Shown one piece after another: positions 21,723-31,339 of a stretch of DNA of 64,000 nt. Below the pieces are notes generated by a model. It ran no database searches, had not been told where the DNA came from, and saw only the letters and a list, made by a program, of their open reading frames with translations. Positions within the stretch are counted from its first letter, which is position 1, and each line of letters opens with the position of its first letter. This DNA comes from Diploptera punctata (taxonomy: Eukaryota > Arthropoda > Insecta > Blattodea > Blaberidae): positions 1-64,000 of the forward strand of contig JASPKZ010009945.1 of NCBI GenBank assembly GCA_030220185.1, written 5' to 3'. The position numbers and the translations under genes were made by a program.

Positions 21723-23039
21723 CACTGTGTCCCATTCAAACCTCCCACATTTCAATTAATCGTAACTCTCAAAATATGCAGAATTATGAAATGAGGTTGG
21801 TATTAAAAGAAAGAGAAACTCAAAGAATTTTTGTTTTCATTTTTGCAGTTAATTCATCTATCGCATGTTGGACATTAATGACATAAAACAAAATGGTGAC
21901 TCCTCAGCAATGAGCACAAACGTTTCCTGGTATGCAGAGACGAAGTCAATAATTACAGTGCAAAGAAATTACCGGAGATAATATGGAGTAAATGCACCTA
22001 ATGGGAAGACCATTATGGCATGGCTTGAGAAGTTTCTGGCAACTGGAAGCATTAAAAAAGAATCAGGAGGTGCTCGTACACGTGTTTCAGAAGAAAAGAT
22101 TGAAGAAATTACAGCAAGATTTCAGAGAAGTCCACAAAAATAAATTCGCCAAGCTTCCTGGCAGTTCAATGTACCGAGATCAACTGTGCATTGAGTGCTT
22201 CATAAGCAGCTTCGTTTGTATCCCTACAAGGTGCAAATTGTTCAACAAATAAAGCCAGATTACAGGCCACGACGACAGGCATTCACTATTGAAATGCTGG
22301 ATCGTATTGACAAGGACCTTCAATTTCTTGGAAACGTCTTGACGTTTTCTGATGAGGCAACATTCCATGTATCAGGATCTGTTAATCGGCATAATGTAAG
22401 GATCTGGGTGCGCAAAATCCACACATCTACCGTGAACACGTCTGGGATAGCCCAAAGTAAACGTTTGGTGCGGCCTGATGAGAACAGGATTATAGGTCCT
22501 TTTTTCTTCCATGAGAAGTCAATTAACTTGTACCGGCCCCAAGTAGCGGAACAGTCTGTAACCCCAAGTAGCTGACAAAACCCAAATAATCTTTCAGCAA
22601 GGTGAAGCCCCATCACACTGGAGCCTGGATGCTCGGAATTCACTCAAAGAATCCTTCCCAGATAGGTGGATTGGACGTAACGGACCAATTCGCTGGCCAC
22701 CATGTTCACCAGACATCACTCCACTGGATCTTCTTCCTCTGGGGTATGTAAAAGACTGTGTGTATGTGACTCCAGTACAAGATCTTCATGATTTATGAAC
22801 CCATATCTTGACACAATTGCAACAGTACCAATGGACATGTTGGACAGAACATGGCACGAAATTGAATACAGACTTGATATTGTTCATGCTACTAATGGTG
22901 CAGATATAGAGGTGTTTTAGTGTGGGCAATGAAAATTCTTTGAGTTTCTGTTCTGTTTAATACCAGCCTCATTTCATAATTCTGCATACTTTGTTAGTTA
23001 TGATTAATTAAATGTGGGAGGTTTGAATGGGACACCCTG
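21723..23039 (+). mobile_element. Mariner-family transposon, degenerate
   Basis: TA duplications at 21721-21722 and 23040-23041. Long inverted ends beginning CACTGTGTCCCATTCAAACC (left) and CAGGGTGTCCCATTCAAACC (right complement) extend for about 90 bp. 1317 bp, a normal size for this superfamily. Confidence 0.9.
21893..22920 (+). pseudogene. Mariner-family transposase, frameshifted
   Basis: Starts near ATG 21893 (MVTPQQ, then a stop) and reads through several frames to a stop at 22918-22920. Recognisable blocks: LDRIDKDLQFLGNVLTFSDE followed by ATFHVSGSVNRHNVRIW, the first catalytic Asp region; IIGPFFFHEKS; a degraded GEAPSHW-like second Asp block; DWT-type text before PPCSPDITPLD-like third Asp block; and WHEIEYRLDIVHATNGADIE at the C-terminus. 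The second Asp codon is damaged (QQGEA in place of QQDGA). Multiple stops and frameshifts mean it cannot encode an active enzyme. The family uses an N-terminal helix-turn-helix to bind the inverted ends and a D,D,D core for cut-and-paste. Confidence 0.85.
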
Positions 23040-23360
23040 TATATGATCTTATAAGGCTTTTTAATTCTAAGAGCAAACAAATCTGGAATTTTGAGGAGGC
23101 AGTCCCTCCATCAGAACACTCATTGCAATTATTACTCAATTCTTCACAATTCTTGAGCTGGATATTGGATGCCTGAGAAAGATATAATCCTAACATTGTA
23201 GGGATGGAACAGGCAAGATTGCCTAATCCTTATAATGATGATGATGATGATGATGAACAAAGTGTGGCTTGCTTTTCATTCTATCTTGTTTAAGTTTAGT
23301 GCTTTTCAAATGGAGAAAAATTCAATGGGCCCATACTTTCCCATTCCCAAACAAAGAAAT
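23040..23360. other. Unassigned stretch with (GAT)n
   Basis: A (GAT)n run lies at 23236-23256. Nothing else recognised. Confidence 0.4.
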
Positions 23361-23391
23361 TGTTGGGTTTTATTTGAAGAGAAAAATATAT

Positions 23392-23572
23392 AAGATTAAA
23401 TTAAAATGCTTCATACCTAACCTCATATCCAGTCTTCTAAGTAGACTAAGATGAATCTGCCAAGGATTTGAAACTGCGGTCTAGTTAGAAGACTGGATAT
23501 GAGGTGAGAAATGAAGCATTTTAATTTAATCTTAAATTAAACATTATAGTGATTTTTTCTTATAAAAGTTCA
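23392..23572. mobile_element. Penelope-type foldback (P1) with 12-bp target duplication
   Basis: AGAAAAATATAT at 23380-23391 and 23573-23584. The short left arm ends at AGTAGACT, the right arm starts inside the hammerhead-like core, and the tail CATTATAGTGATTTTTTC is on the right. The left arm begins within about 3 nt of the predicted hammerhead cleavage site. Confidence 0.85.
23446..23480 (+). ncRNA. Hammerhead-like motif, core damaged
   Basis: CUAAGAU (G lost from CUGAAGAU), stem GAAUCU with GGAUUU, GAAACUGCGGUC giving AC/GU stem III and a GUC site. Probably inactive. Confidence 0.45.
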
Positions 23573-23895
23573 AGAAAAATATATGCCTGAATCAAGATTT
23601 TAACCTGATATCTCTGGTTCTGTACACCAGTGCTCTGACCACTGAGCTACTAGGCTTCTAACTCAAACAAATATTAATTCTCTCATTTTATATAAATTCC
23701 TGCACGCCAAGGCTATGAACTATTTGTTCTACAAGCTGTCTGTGGCTTCTTTAACAAGAAGACTTTATTGGGAACTAACATCACATTTATAGCCAGTGAA
23801 GATCGGTGATCAGAGCACTGGTGTACAGAAGCAGAGATACTGGGTTCGAATCCCAATTCAGACTATATTTTTTTCTCTTCAAATAAAATAAAACT

Positions 23896-24239
23896 GCCTG
23901 ATATTAATATCTGAAGCGAATGGTTTAGTAGTTAATCATTTTAACAAGTTGTATGATATTTTCTATTGTTTGTGACTTAAAACTGCTATTTTTCAGAACC
24001 AGACTTGTAAAATACATTTTACATAATGTAACAACTCAACAAATTCTATTAAAAACAGTAAAACTCTTATAACTTAAAAACTACATTCTTAATACAATGT
24101 TTATTTAATGGCATGATAAAAATTCCTTATTAATATAAAACAAAAGGAATTAATATATACTAATAAAATATATGATACAATCCTGTTGAGATGTTAGTCA
24201 CAAATATAAATTTATAAAATTAATACCTGTAAGGTGCAG
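23896..24239. other. AT-rich stretch, nothing recognised
   Basis: No open frame or repeat partner seen. Confidence 0.4.
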
Positions 24240-24318
24240 TCATCTTAAATGTATTGAAATTAAAATGAGCTGTACATCATCTCACCTAGTAGACTCTACA
24301 TTCTTCAATGCACAAGAC

Positions 24319-24355
24319 CATTGTTTCAGGAACAGTCGTTCCTATCTTCAGCCAT
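24319..24355 (-). ncRNA. Hammerhead ribozyme candidate
   Basis: Minus strand: CUGAAGA, extra U, perfect stem AGGAAC/GUUCCU with loop GACU, GAA, AC-AAUG-GU, C17 (GUC site). Stem I is weak (AUGG with UUGU, mostly G-U). Confidence 0.6.
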
Positions 24356-24397
24356 TTTTTCTATTATTGAATTTTTGCCTTCACCATCTTCTTCTAG

Positions 24398-24705
24398 GTC
24401 CACAGCTGTGGTCTCGAGATAGCATGCTGCCTTGTCACGCAGTGGGCCTGGGTTCAATTCCCAGTTGGGACAGGCTCCTGGGTGAGGTTTTTTTAGGGAT
24501 TTTCCTCACCTGTAAGACAAATGTCAGAAAGCTTAGGGCCCAACGGTCCCCAAAAATCACCCATATCATTATCATCATCATCCTTCACCAGTGTGGAAAG
24601 CAACGGTAAGCTAGCATACCTATAATTCCCTAGTAAAGCTGCAAAGTATAGCATTAATGCTATGATTGCAGTGAAAGACCTGTCCTCGGGCAGAATTACT
24701 ATGGA
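24398..24705 (+). mobile_element. SINE family B inside a Penelope foldback
   Basis: CAGCTGTGGTCTCGAGATAG head, B box GGGTTCAATTCCC, CCTCACCTGTAAGACAAATG body, 3' end GGGCAGAATTACTATG. It separates two continuous parts of the left arm. Confidence 0.8.
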
Positions 24706-25120
24706 TGGATCATTTTCTAAATTGCTATCTAGTGTTGATTTTATTAACTTTGAGATTAAAACTTCCTTACTGGGAATTTCAAAATTCATGGAACTAAATG
24801 TGTTCTTATGAATATATATGATCTTTTCCCACTAGATGGTACTTTTTTACCTAGAATAGCAGTTCAGAAGATGTGAAGGCAAAACTTTCAACAGTCAGAA
24901 AAATGATTGAAGATAGGTCCTAAAACTGCGGTCCTGTGCTATGAAAAACACAGAATGTATGAAGTGAGATGATGTACGACTAATTTTAATTTTATTAATT
25001 TGAAAGCCTCATAATGTTAATTCCCATCATAAGTTTTATGAAACATCCTAAACTTATTTAAAACATTTTATATGACACCTTCTACTGAAGAGAGAACTAG
25101 ACTCCAAAAGGCTTAAAATA

Positions 25121-25341
25121 TTATATTATTTGGAGTCTGTTTATCTTACCTCAATATATTAATGTTGATTTGTTCTTGAACATGTTTTAATTGGATATCA
25201 ATCATCCTCAGCATCTTGCCCAATCGAAACATGTTCAAGAACAAATCAACATTAATATTGAGGTAAAATAAACAGACTCCAAATAATATAATTAAAAGAA
25301 CCTCAAAATAGTACTTCCTAAAATAAAATATTAATTACAAT
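25121..25341. mobile_element. Penelope-type foldback (P1) with 11-bp target duplication
   Basis: GGCTTAAAATA (25110-25120) and GGCTTAAATTA (25342-25352). Arms TTTGGAGTCTGTTTAT... and its complement, with inner blocks AATGTTGATTTGTTCTTGAA mirrored. Tail CCTCAAAATAGTACTTCC at right. Hammerhead core degraded (AAAAC on the left, CTCAGCATC on the right). Same subfamily as 58279-59974. Confidence 0.8.
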
Positions 25342-25484
25342 GGCTTAAATTACATTTCTTCTTGTATCTTATAATCCCACGTTTCCCTTAACAGAGATTT
25401 AGGTGCTCTCCCCCTACAGGGAAGAATTTGAACCATACTAATTTAGTTACACTTGTTTTTGTATAGATGTCATTTGAGTGGTCC
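25342..25484. other. SINE-D-type tail repeat
   Basis: CTAATTTAGTTACAC and GGTGCTCTCCCCCTACAGGG resemble the tail blocks at 12250-12330 and 17880-17950, in inverted orientation. Confidence 0.4.
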
Positions 25485-25765
25485 GTGGTCAGCGTTCTGC
25501 CTCATACTGACGTCTAGAAAACCGAGATAGTACTAGGACAGGAAAATCCAGTAAATTTTGCTTAGAGGCCTTTTCATTCAGGCTTAAGGATCTTTTACGA
25601 ACCTGAAAATCTTCAGACTCAGGACTCATGGCTTAAAGTCCCTCCCGGAGGACTCGTTCCTTGGATTTTTTCATCCTAAAAAAATCCATCGACCCCAGCT
25701 GGGTTTGAACCCGTGACCATTGGGGCCAGAGGCAAGGAGCATAACCACTAGTCCACCGCGGCTTT
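25485..25765 (-). mobile_element. SINE family D (tRNA-derived)
   Basis: Minus strand: GCCGCGGTGGACTAGTGGTT head (A box), CACGGGTTCAAACCCAGC (B box), body GGATTTTTTTAGGATG, GACTTTAAGCCATGAG, CTGAAGATTTTCAGG. Best head sequence of this family in the window. Confidence 0.75.
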
Positions 25766-26178
25766 AAAAAATTAATCAAGTTGAGGATGACTGCACCTTA
25801 CAGGTACTAATTTTATAAATTTAATAGGAGCACCAAGATGTAAAATTAAATAAGTTAAAAGAAATTGAATTGATTACATACACCTCACCTCATAAGAATA
25901 TAAATAAAATTGAATCACAAATATACAACTTACATCACAAGAAGAATATTGTCATGTTTCAGAGACCATGTCCCAATTCTTGACTATATCATAGCTTTAG
26001 AAAGCACATGCTTTCAAACTATACCTCTTTTAGTATTGTAGTGCCGTTGTCGTCTGCTAACATGAAACGCGAGAGAGACAGAGAGTGTGAGGACAAAAAA
26101 ATATAATTTACTGCATGTCAAAAACCTGGTGATTATGCATAGTTCTTGAAGAAATATTTTTGGGACAACTATATCCCT
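25766..26178. other. Possible degraded Penelope arm and AT-rich stretch
   Basis: CACCTCACCTCATAAGAATA near 25882 resembles a P1 arm end, but no mirrored arm is clear. The rest has no feature. Confidence 0.35.
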
Positions 26179-26242
26179 TTTAGGTAGAATTTTTTATCTA
26201 CCTAAATGAATATACCTCATAGTGTGAATTCCTAAAATAAGT
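26179..26242. mobile_element. Minimal 64-bp Penelope-type foldback with 12-bp target duplication
   Basis: AACTATATCCCT at 26167-26178 and 26243-26254. The insert is a hairpin TTTAGGTAGA/TCTACCTAAA plus the family tail CCTCATAGTGTGAATTCC ending in TAAAATAAGT. No core motif and no coding sequence. It shows that the outermost 3' end alone can be present as a unit. Confidence 0.75.
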
Positions 26243-26254
26243 AACTATATCCCT

Positions 26255-26717
26255 GTCTAATAAAAATTTACAGCTATCAAGAGCAAGATATTAGAATAAT
26301 TTAAAAGAAATCTAAATTTATTTTTGCTTTAACTTTGATTTGAACATTACCTTCACATGTAATATACATGTATTAATTGAATAATTGTCCGAAAAGAGAT
26401 CTAACCCACAAGAAATCAACACAAAAACTTTCCAGCATTTGGAACATAACCTCAAAACATCACTGAATAGTAGTTTATTAGAACATATGCAATAGCAAAG
26501 TTTTCTTTCAGTTAATGCATACTTTATAGTCAGATAATATCTTAACTGGACATTATAAAATCAAACTACCAGTAAGTGGCTGAAAAATTAATATACACAT
26601 TACTGGAGTTATTAATAATTGGGCTTAGAACGAAAATAATGAAGTTAAATAGTGTAACAGTCAGCATGGAAGATGATTTTAAGAGTCAGTGTAACAAGCA
26701 TAAGAAACTTTATTGAT
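26255..26717. other. AT-rich stretch, nothing recognised
   Basis: No frame or repeat partner seen. Confidence 0.4.
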
Positions 26718-26997
26718 TTAGTTACACTTTTATCAGTCATATTCTTCTTCTTATTTTTAAACTACTTTCGGAACTTATTCTCATATTCTTCTTCTTTTTT
26801 TAAACTAGTTTCGGAACTTTACACTTCAGTTCCATCTTCGGTAATTTCGTGACCGTTGTTCTGTCGTCTTGAACAGCTGCCTCCTGGAACTGAAGTGTAA
26901 AGTTCTGAAACTAGTTTAAAAAAAGAAGAAGAATATGAAGTGAGTGATAAAAGTTTACCCAAATTAAATACCTAATAGTGTGAATTCCTAAAAAAGT
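26718..26997. mobile_element. Penelope-type foldback (P1) with 12-bp target duplication
   Basis: AACTTTATTGAT (26706-26717) and AACTTTACTGAT (26998-27009). Left arm carries the full hammerhead-like motif; right arm starts in stem II. Tail CCTAATAGTGTGAATTCC then TAAAAAAGT at the right edge, the same 3' end as the 64-bp unit at 26179. Confidence 0.85.
26801..26846 (-). ncRNA. Hammerhead ribozyme candidate (U4 changed)
   Basis: Minus strand: UUA, CCGAAGA (consensus CUGANGA, so U4 is C), extra U, perfect stem GGAACU/AGUUCC with 9-nt loop, GAA, AC-UA-GU, U17, UAA. Stem I UUA/UAA. Confidence 0.5.
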
Positions 26998-27009
26998 AAC
27001 TTTACTGAT

Positions 27010-27459
27010 GTTAAAATAACCATGGTGTTAAATGTGTTTAAAGTTTTCAAAGAAAGTAATGATGATTGTAAAACTGGAATTTCTGTTCTGGCATGTTTTG
27101 ATTGCTAAGGAACAAGTTCCTTCAAGTTTCATACAAATGATGAGTGCTATACACACATAGGACAAAGTTCTGTGCAGCAATAACCCACTAAAAGTTTTGT
27201 TTATCACTGAGACAAGCAGAAACAATTATTTTTCTGCAACATGGACATGTGCATATTGACTCAACAGTATTATTTTTGTTTCATAAAGAACAAACGTGGT
27301 GTGGTTAATCATGAAAACATGTTTAATAGAAGAAAGAAAAGTGAGAAAATGTATTTGAAATCCTTAAAATAAAAATTTCAGAATCCCCTGTTCAAATATT
27401 GCAAATATGAACACTCTTCACTTGTGTAGTAAGAACAAATCTATATGATACAAAATGTC
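27010..27459. other. AT-rich stretch, nothing recognised
   Basis: A short minus frame at 27028-27225 has no recognisable motif. Confidence 0.35.
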
Positions 27460-27467
27460 TTATACAG

Positions 27468-28077
27468 TAGGGTGGGCTGAAAAAACTATTTTTTTTTTAT
27501 TTTGAAGTTGTAATAGCACGGAAAAGTTGCAAATTATATAGCTAAAAAAAATTTTTAATTATCAAAATCAGTTGACATCTTCCAGTCTCGCAAAGACTGT
27601 GAAGTTTGGCAAAATATGAAAAAAATTTCATTTTTGCAATTATTTATTTTTTATTATATCAAGTAGGTATTGTTGATCTTTGCCAAGCAAGTTTATGTCT
27701 ATCTGTGGGTTCTGACAATCAATACCAAAAGTGCATAAAAATATAACTTGTTCATTATTCTGGCAAAATTTTGGAGCTTATGCGCGACCGGAAGATATCA
27801 ACTGATCTAAACCAAATTAAAACACAATGTTTTTAGGCTCTATTTGAAGACGTTACAAACTATCACATTACGAAAACATCTAATTAAAAAATTAAAGAAA
27901 TAATCTCAAAAACGAAGCTTTTTTTCATATTTTGTCAAACTTTAGAGCCTTTGCACAACTGGAAGATGTCAACTGATTTTGATATTTTGTTTCTTTTCTT
28001 TTGTCTATATAATTTGCAACTTTTCTGCGCTATTAAAACTTTGAAATAAAAAAAATGAGTTTTTTCGGCCCACCCTA
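27468..28077. mobile_element. hAT-like MITE with long inverted ends and 8-bp duplication
   Basis: TTATACAG at 27460-27467 and 28078-28085 fits the 8-bp nTnnnnAn pattern of hAT insertions. Termini TAGGGTGGGCTGAAAAAACT and its complement. The arms extend about 180 bp (TTGACATCTTCCAG, TTTGGCAAAATATGAAAAAA mirrored). 610 bp with no transposase. Confidence 0.8.
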
Positions 28078-28085
28078 TTATACAG

Positions 28086-28639
28086 TTGTATAAAAAAATG
28101 TTCCTGATGTTAACAGATCTTTACACTGGTTTACTACACTTCTTTCTCTCTCTCTAAATAGACTATAGGATTACAATATAGAACTAAATCTATTCTATTC
28201 ATTATTAAATTGTTTAAGAAGATGAAAGACAGTAAACATACTTTTAATAATACAGGATATTTTGGAAAGTTCTCACCATATACATTATCTAACATGTGTT
28301 AAGGTTTTCTTACTTTATAATTTCACAGCCAAGCAGACATTTTTATTTATAATTAGTAAAATGATAGCAATTAAATTTAAGTGAGGTACCCAAAACTTAA
28401 AGAACTTAAAGCACTTATTATGCCCATACCTGATGCATAAAAACCACATGGTTAATTGCCATAATGAGAATATAAGAACCGTTTACAGGCGATTATTTTT
28501 ATTCAATTATGCACGAGTCTAAAATAAAAGCTGATAGTGATTTCTGCCAGCTAATCTATTTTCAATGTAAATAAAAGCTGCATAGTTTATAATTAAAGGT
28601 AAAATAAGAACTGAATAAAGATTCAATCCAAAGAACGAT
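28086..28639. other. AT-rich stretch, nothing recognised
   Basis: No coding or repeat signature seen. Confidence 0.4.
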
Positions 28640-28815
28640 TCTGTTTAATAAATCAGTGCTATCTCGTCTGCTTGTACAGACTCACAAGCTGATGATAGTG
28701 CGAAGATATTCTGAAACATGTGCTACAAGAAACAACCCAATATGAGGTAGAGATGACAACAGACTCTACTTATTAAGTACAACCTAATAATGTTACTTCT
28801 TCCTATTGTATTTTC
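28640..28815 (+). mobile_element. Solo Penelope 3' end (P1)
   Basis: Hammerhead-like motif at 28689-28717 followed by CCAATATGAGGTAGAGATG and the tail ACCTAATAATGTTACTTC. No mirrored left arm. CUGAUGA, extra U, a weak stem AGUGCG with UAUUCU, GAAAC, AUGUG (G at position 17 would block cleavage). Confidence 0.55.
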
Positions 28816-28844
28816 ATAACAATTTTATTTGTTACTGTTGTGTT

Positions 28845-28872
28845 TAATATATATATATATATATATATATAA
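28845..28872. repeat. (AT)n microsatellite
   Basis: Pure AT run. Confidence 0.9.
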
Positions 28873-29397
28873 ACACACATGTTTCAGTGAGGATGGGACA
28901 GGAGCCATAAAAATCAAATCTCTGCAAAGCACTTTTGTTTTTCAATGATTCAGAATTATTATTCTTACAACTAAGAGTTCCAATGTGTGTCATGGAATGT
29001 TTTCAGAAGATGTCAGATATGCATTGTAGCAGGTGGAGAGTATTTGTTGTAAAACTGTCTTCACTGCAGAGTTACATAAAATTTGCCAGTCACCCAGGCA
29101 GCGCTTTAACAGAGAGTTGCCATGTGAGGGTCAGTAGTGAGTCAGTAGCTTCACATAAACATCTTGTATGTGTGAATATATATAAACTAACTCTAGGATT
29201 ATCCTCAACCAACTGTATCCAGTTCATATCCCTGATATCAAGTTTCCTAAGAAAAATGGTACATTAACCTCGTGCCTAGGCTTCTTAATGGCATTTCTCT
29301 ATAAAATCATTGAAAATATTTCTACTGATGCCCATTCATCATTTGCCCATTTCAATCCCATAGACTTAATATCCCTTACTATATTTATGACAAGTAC
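28873..29397. other. Unassigned stretch
   Basis: A 110-aa plus frame (28935-29267) has no recognisable motif and no homologous copy here. I do not call it a gene. 29270-29395 resembles inverted LINE 3' sequence. Confidence 0.3.
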
Positions 29398-29866
29398 ACT
29401 GCTGTGGTCTTAAGATAGTGTGCTGCCTTGTCATGCAGCAGGCCCGGGTTCGATCCCCGGTCGGGACAGTTTTTCTGGGTGAGGTTTTTATCTGGGTTTT
29501 TCCTCACCTGTAAGACAAATGTCAGGAAAACTTTAAGGGCCAAACGGTCCACGAATCATATGGCCATCGCAATCATCATCATTCATATTCATCTTAGATT
29601 AAGCTTAGGATTAGGAATTCTCCTGATGCACCACTATCATCATCATCACCCACCATATCATCCCACCTTCCAGGCACCTCAACCTCAGAAGTGGATTACA
29701 AGTATGCCATGCCAGGAGAGAACACCTGGAATGTCGAAAGACAACCTAGGGCATTTGCAAAAAAAACAATTTACGACAATATATATTATGAAAACTGCAA
29801 GCATAGCATGAAAATGCTATGATTGCAGTGAAGGACCTGCCTTCGGGCAGAATTACTATGGGATGG
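29398..29866 (+). mobile_element. SINE family B containing a SINE E piece
   Basis: TGCTGTGGTCTTAAGATAGT head, B box GGGTTCGATCCCC, 3' end GGGCAGAATTACTATG. 29585-29765 matches the 3' half of SINE E at 13560-13715, so one SINE invaded or recombined with the other. Confidence 0.7.
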
Positions 29867-30239
29867 GATGTATTATGAATTCCTCATTCTCCATTTTTAT
29901 TTTTATGAGACTGAATATTCATCTTAGGATTATTTTAGAAAGAAAAATTACGTTCAAACCGAGAGTTGAAAGTGTTAATTTAAATATAATATTAAAATTC
30001 AACTTTCAAAAACTTTTAGTTTCTTTTCATCCCTTTATATGAGATACCATGTTTCAAACCCATAGAGTATGTATATAATTACATATATTGATTTTTATCT
30101 TAGTTTTATGTGCTTTAAGTTCATATGAAGCTAGGCACCTCAATTTTAATTTATTGAATTCTGGTGTTGCAATAAAATCATTTTACAAACTGTAAACTCA
30201 TGATTGTGGCCAATAAGCTAGAAGACAACTTTAAAATAC
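29867..30239. other. AT-rich stretch, nothing recognised
   Basis: No coding or repeat signature seen. Confidence 0.4.
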
Positions 30240-30410
30240 GATACAAACTCCAGCCATGAAAGCCTAGAGTTCCTGATGTTTCACATCTGGCATCCTCTTT
30301 AGAAACAAGCCAACTCTTGATGATGCCAGAAGCAGTCTCTGATAAAGCATCAGAGGTATGAAAGCCTCATTACCATGACCAACAAACCCAGAAGACAATT
30401 TCAAAACATA
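30240..30410. mobile_element. Penelope-type foldback, family P2, degraded
   Basis: Two inverted copies meet near 30305. Left (minus): GAGGA, U, GCCAGAUGU, GAAACAUC. Right (plus, 30316-30348): CUUGAUGA, U, stem GCCAGA/UCUGAU, AAAGCAUC. Both are followed by AGGAACUC- or AGAGG-like text and a GCCATGAAAGCCT-like end, as in the P2 copy at 30760. Core bases are mutated in both arms. Confidence 0.5.
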
Positions 30411-30746
30411 AATCAACGTCTAAGTCGACTTAACTACAGAACAGGGGGACAAACACCTAACTAAAATATATCTAACTAATAACCTTCTTCTTCTTCTTCC
30501 TTCCAAGTATTAGGCCGAGGCCTGTTACGATCCTATAGAAAATTTTCCCTCCAGCCGGGAAATTCTCGTATAAGACTTGAAAGCATAATAACCTTTACTT
30601 AACAAAAGAACAATTATATGGTTAAACTGAGTAATTTTTGTTAGATTTTCTAGATTAAAGACTGGTATGAGTGAAAATATTATTGTGGCATATGCATATA
30701 TCCTTTATGGTCCATTATTCTAGATTTGTTCTGCCTAAGTCATTAT
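30411..30746. other. Unassigned stretch
   Basis: 30480-30580 (TTCTTCTTC run, AAGTATTAGGCCGAGGCCTG) resembles 33130-33200 and may be an inverted LINE 3' tail. Confidence 0.35.
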
Positions 30747-30854
30747 AGATAATCACTTTATGTTGAGTGATTCCGGGTTCTGTGGCCGTGGTCCATAGTT
30801 GGTGTTGATACCAGACGTATATCGACTTCCTTGTTCCTTGTTCCTTGTTCGTGT

Positions 30855-31303
30855 GGTAAACCATACATAGGGACCACAAAAAGAAGTATAGCCACCCGTT
30901 TATCAGAACACAAAGAAACTGCAGACAAGGAGAAATGGATAAATCGGCTGTAGCAGAACATGCCATTATGAATGGACACCAGATTCTATTCGATGATACA
31001 CAAGTTTTAGCCACAACTTCCTATTATTTCCCTAGATTATATCGAGAGGCTATAGAAATACACAAGCATAAGGAAAATATTAACAGAAAAGAGGAAGGTA
31101 TTAAACTGTCTAAGGCCTGGTACCGTACACTAGAAAATAAATGCATCAACACTAGGGACAACAAGGAGACGACCATTAGCCAATCAGCAAGAGCCACGCC
31201 CGCTCACCCTGCTCCCACCACTAGTATCAATACAACACCCGCAGCGTTCACTCTAAGTAGAGCTTCCCGACCAGGAAACACGCCTAGAAGCACTCGCCAC
31301 TGA
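30855..31303 (+). pseudogene. Penelope GIY-YIG endonuclease C-terminal fragment (P2)
   Basis: The plus frame begins inside the GIY-YIG domain with GKPYIGTTKRSIATRLSEHK, the conserved YIG strand and following Arg-containing helix of this nuclease family. A frameshift near 30930 moves reading to the frame with KSAVAEHAIMNGHQILFDDT, then LYREAIEIHKHKENINRKEE and a Pro/Thr/Ser-rich C-terminal tail ending SRASRPGNTPRSTRH. In Penelope-like elements the GIY-YIG enzyme nicks the target for reverse transcription. The N-terminal GIY strand and all reverse transcriptase motifs are missing because the copy is 5' truncated. The stop UGA at 31301-31303 is part of the CUGA that opens the hammerhead core. 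Inactive as a protein. Confidence 0.8.
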
Positions 31304-31339
31304 AGATGCCCTCCGCAGTGTGAGGGCGAAACGTCTGGT
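31296..31339 (+). ncRNA. Hammerhead ribozyme candidate, best in the window
   Basis: GCCA, then CUGAAGA plus one extra U, stem II GCCCUC/GAGGGC (6 bp, 8-nt loop), GAA, ACGU, C17 at 31335, then UGGU pairing with GCCA. Stem III is only A-U and C-G with no loop, so it would be stable mainly as a dimer through the self-complementary ACGU. Cleavage predicted between 31335 and 31336. All core residues match the hammerhead consensus except the added U after A9. Confidence 0.75.

Larger units (their letters stand above)
23361..23895. mobile_element. Palindromic element with tRNA-like arms, hosting a Penelope foldback
   Basis: Outer arms TATTTGAAGAGAAAAATATA (left) and TTTTTTTCTCTTCAAATA (right) enclose two inverted tRNA-like sequences. 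The left one (minus, 23587-23660) has stems CUGGU/ACCAG around loop GUACAGA and D arm AGCUC/GAGC. The right one (plus, about 23805-23868) keeps the anticodon and T arms (GGTTCGAATCCC). A P1 foldback sits in the left arm, flanked by a 12-bp duplication. Confidence 0.7.
24240..25022. mobile_element. Penelope-type foldback (P1) interrupted by a SINE
   Basis: Left arm 24240-24397 plus 24706-24835 after the SINE; right arm about 24838-24995. The minus strand reads SMNFEIPSKEVLISKLIKST, the end of the GIY-YIG coding region, at about 24720-24795. Tail GCCTCATAATGTTAATTCCC at 25007-25026. The left arm has a good hammerhead-like motif; the right arm copy is degraded. Confidence 0.75.

Noticed and set aside
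28935..29267. 110-aa open frame as a gene
   Set aside because: No recognisable motif, no repeat copy, ordinary AT-rich composition and no promoter or splice context.
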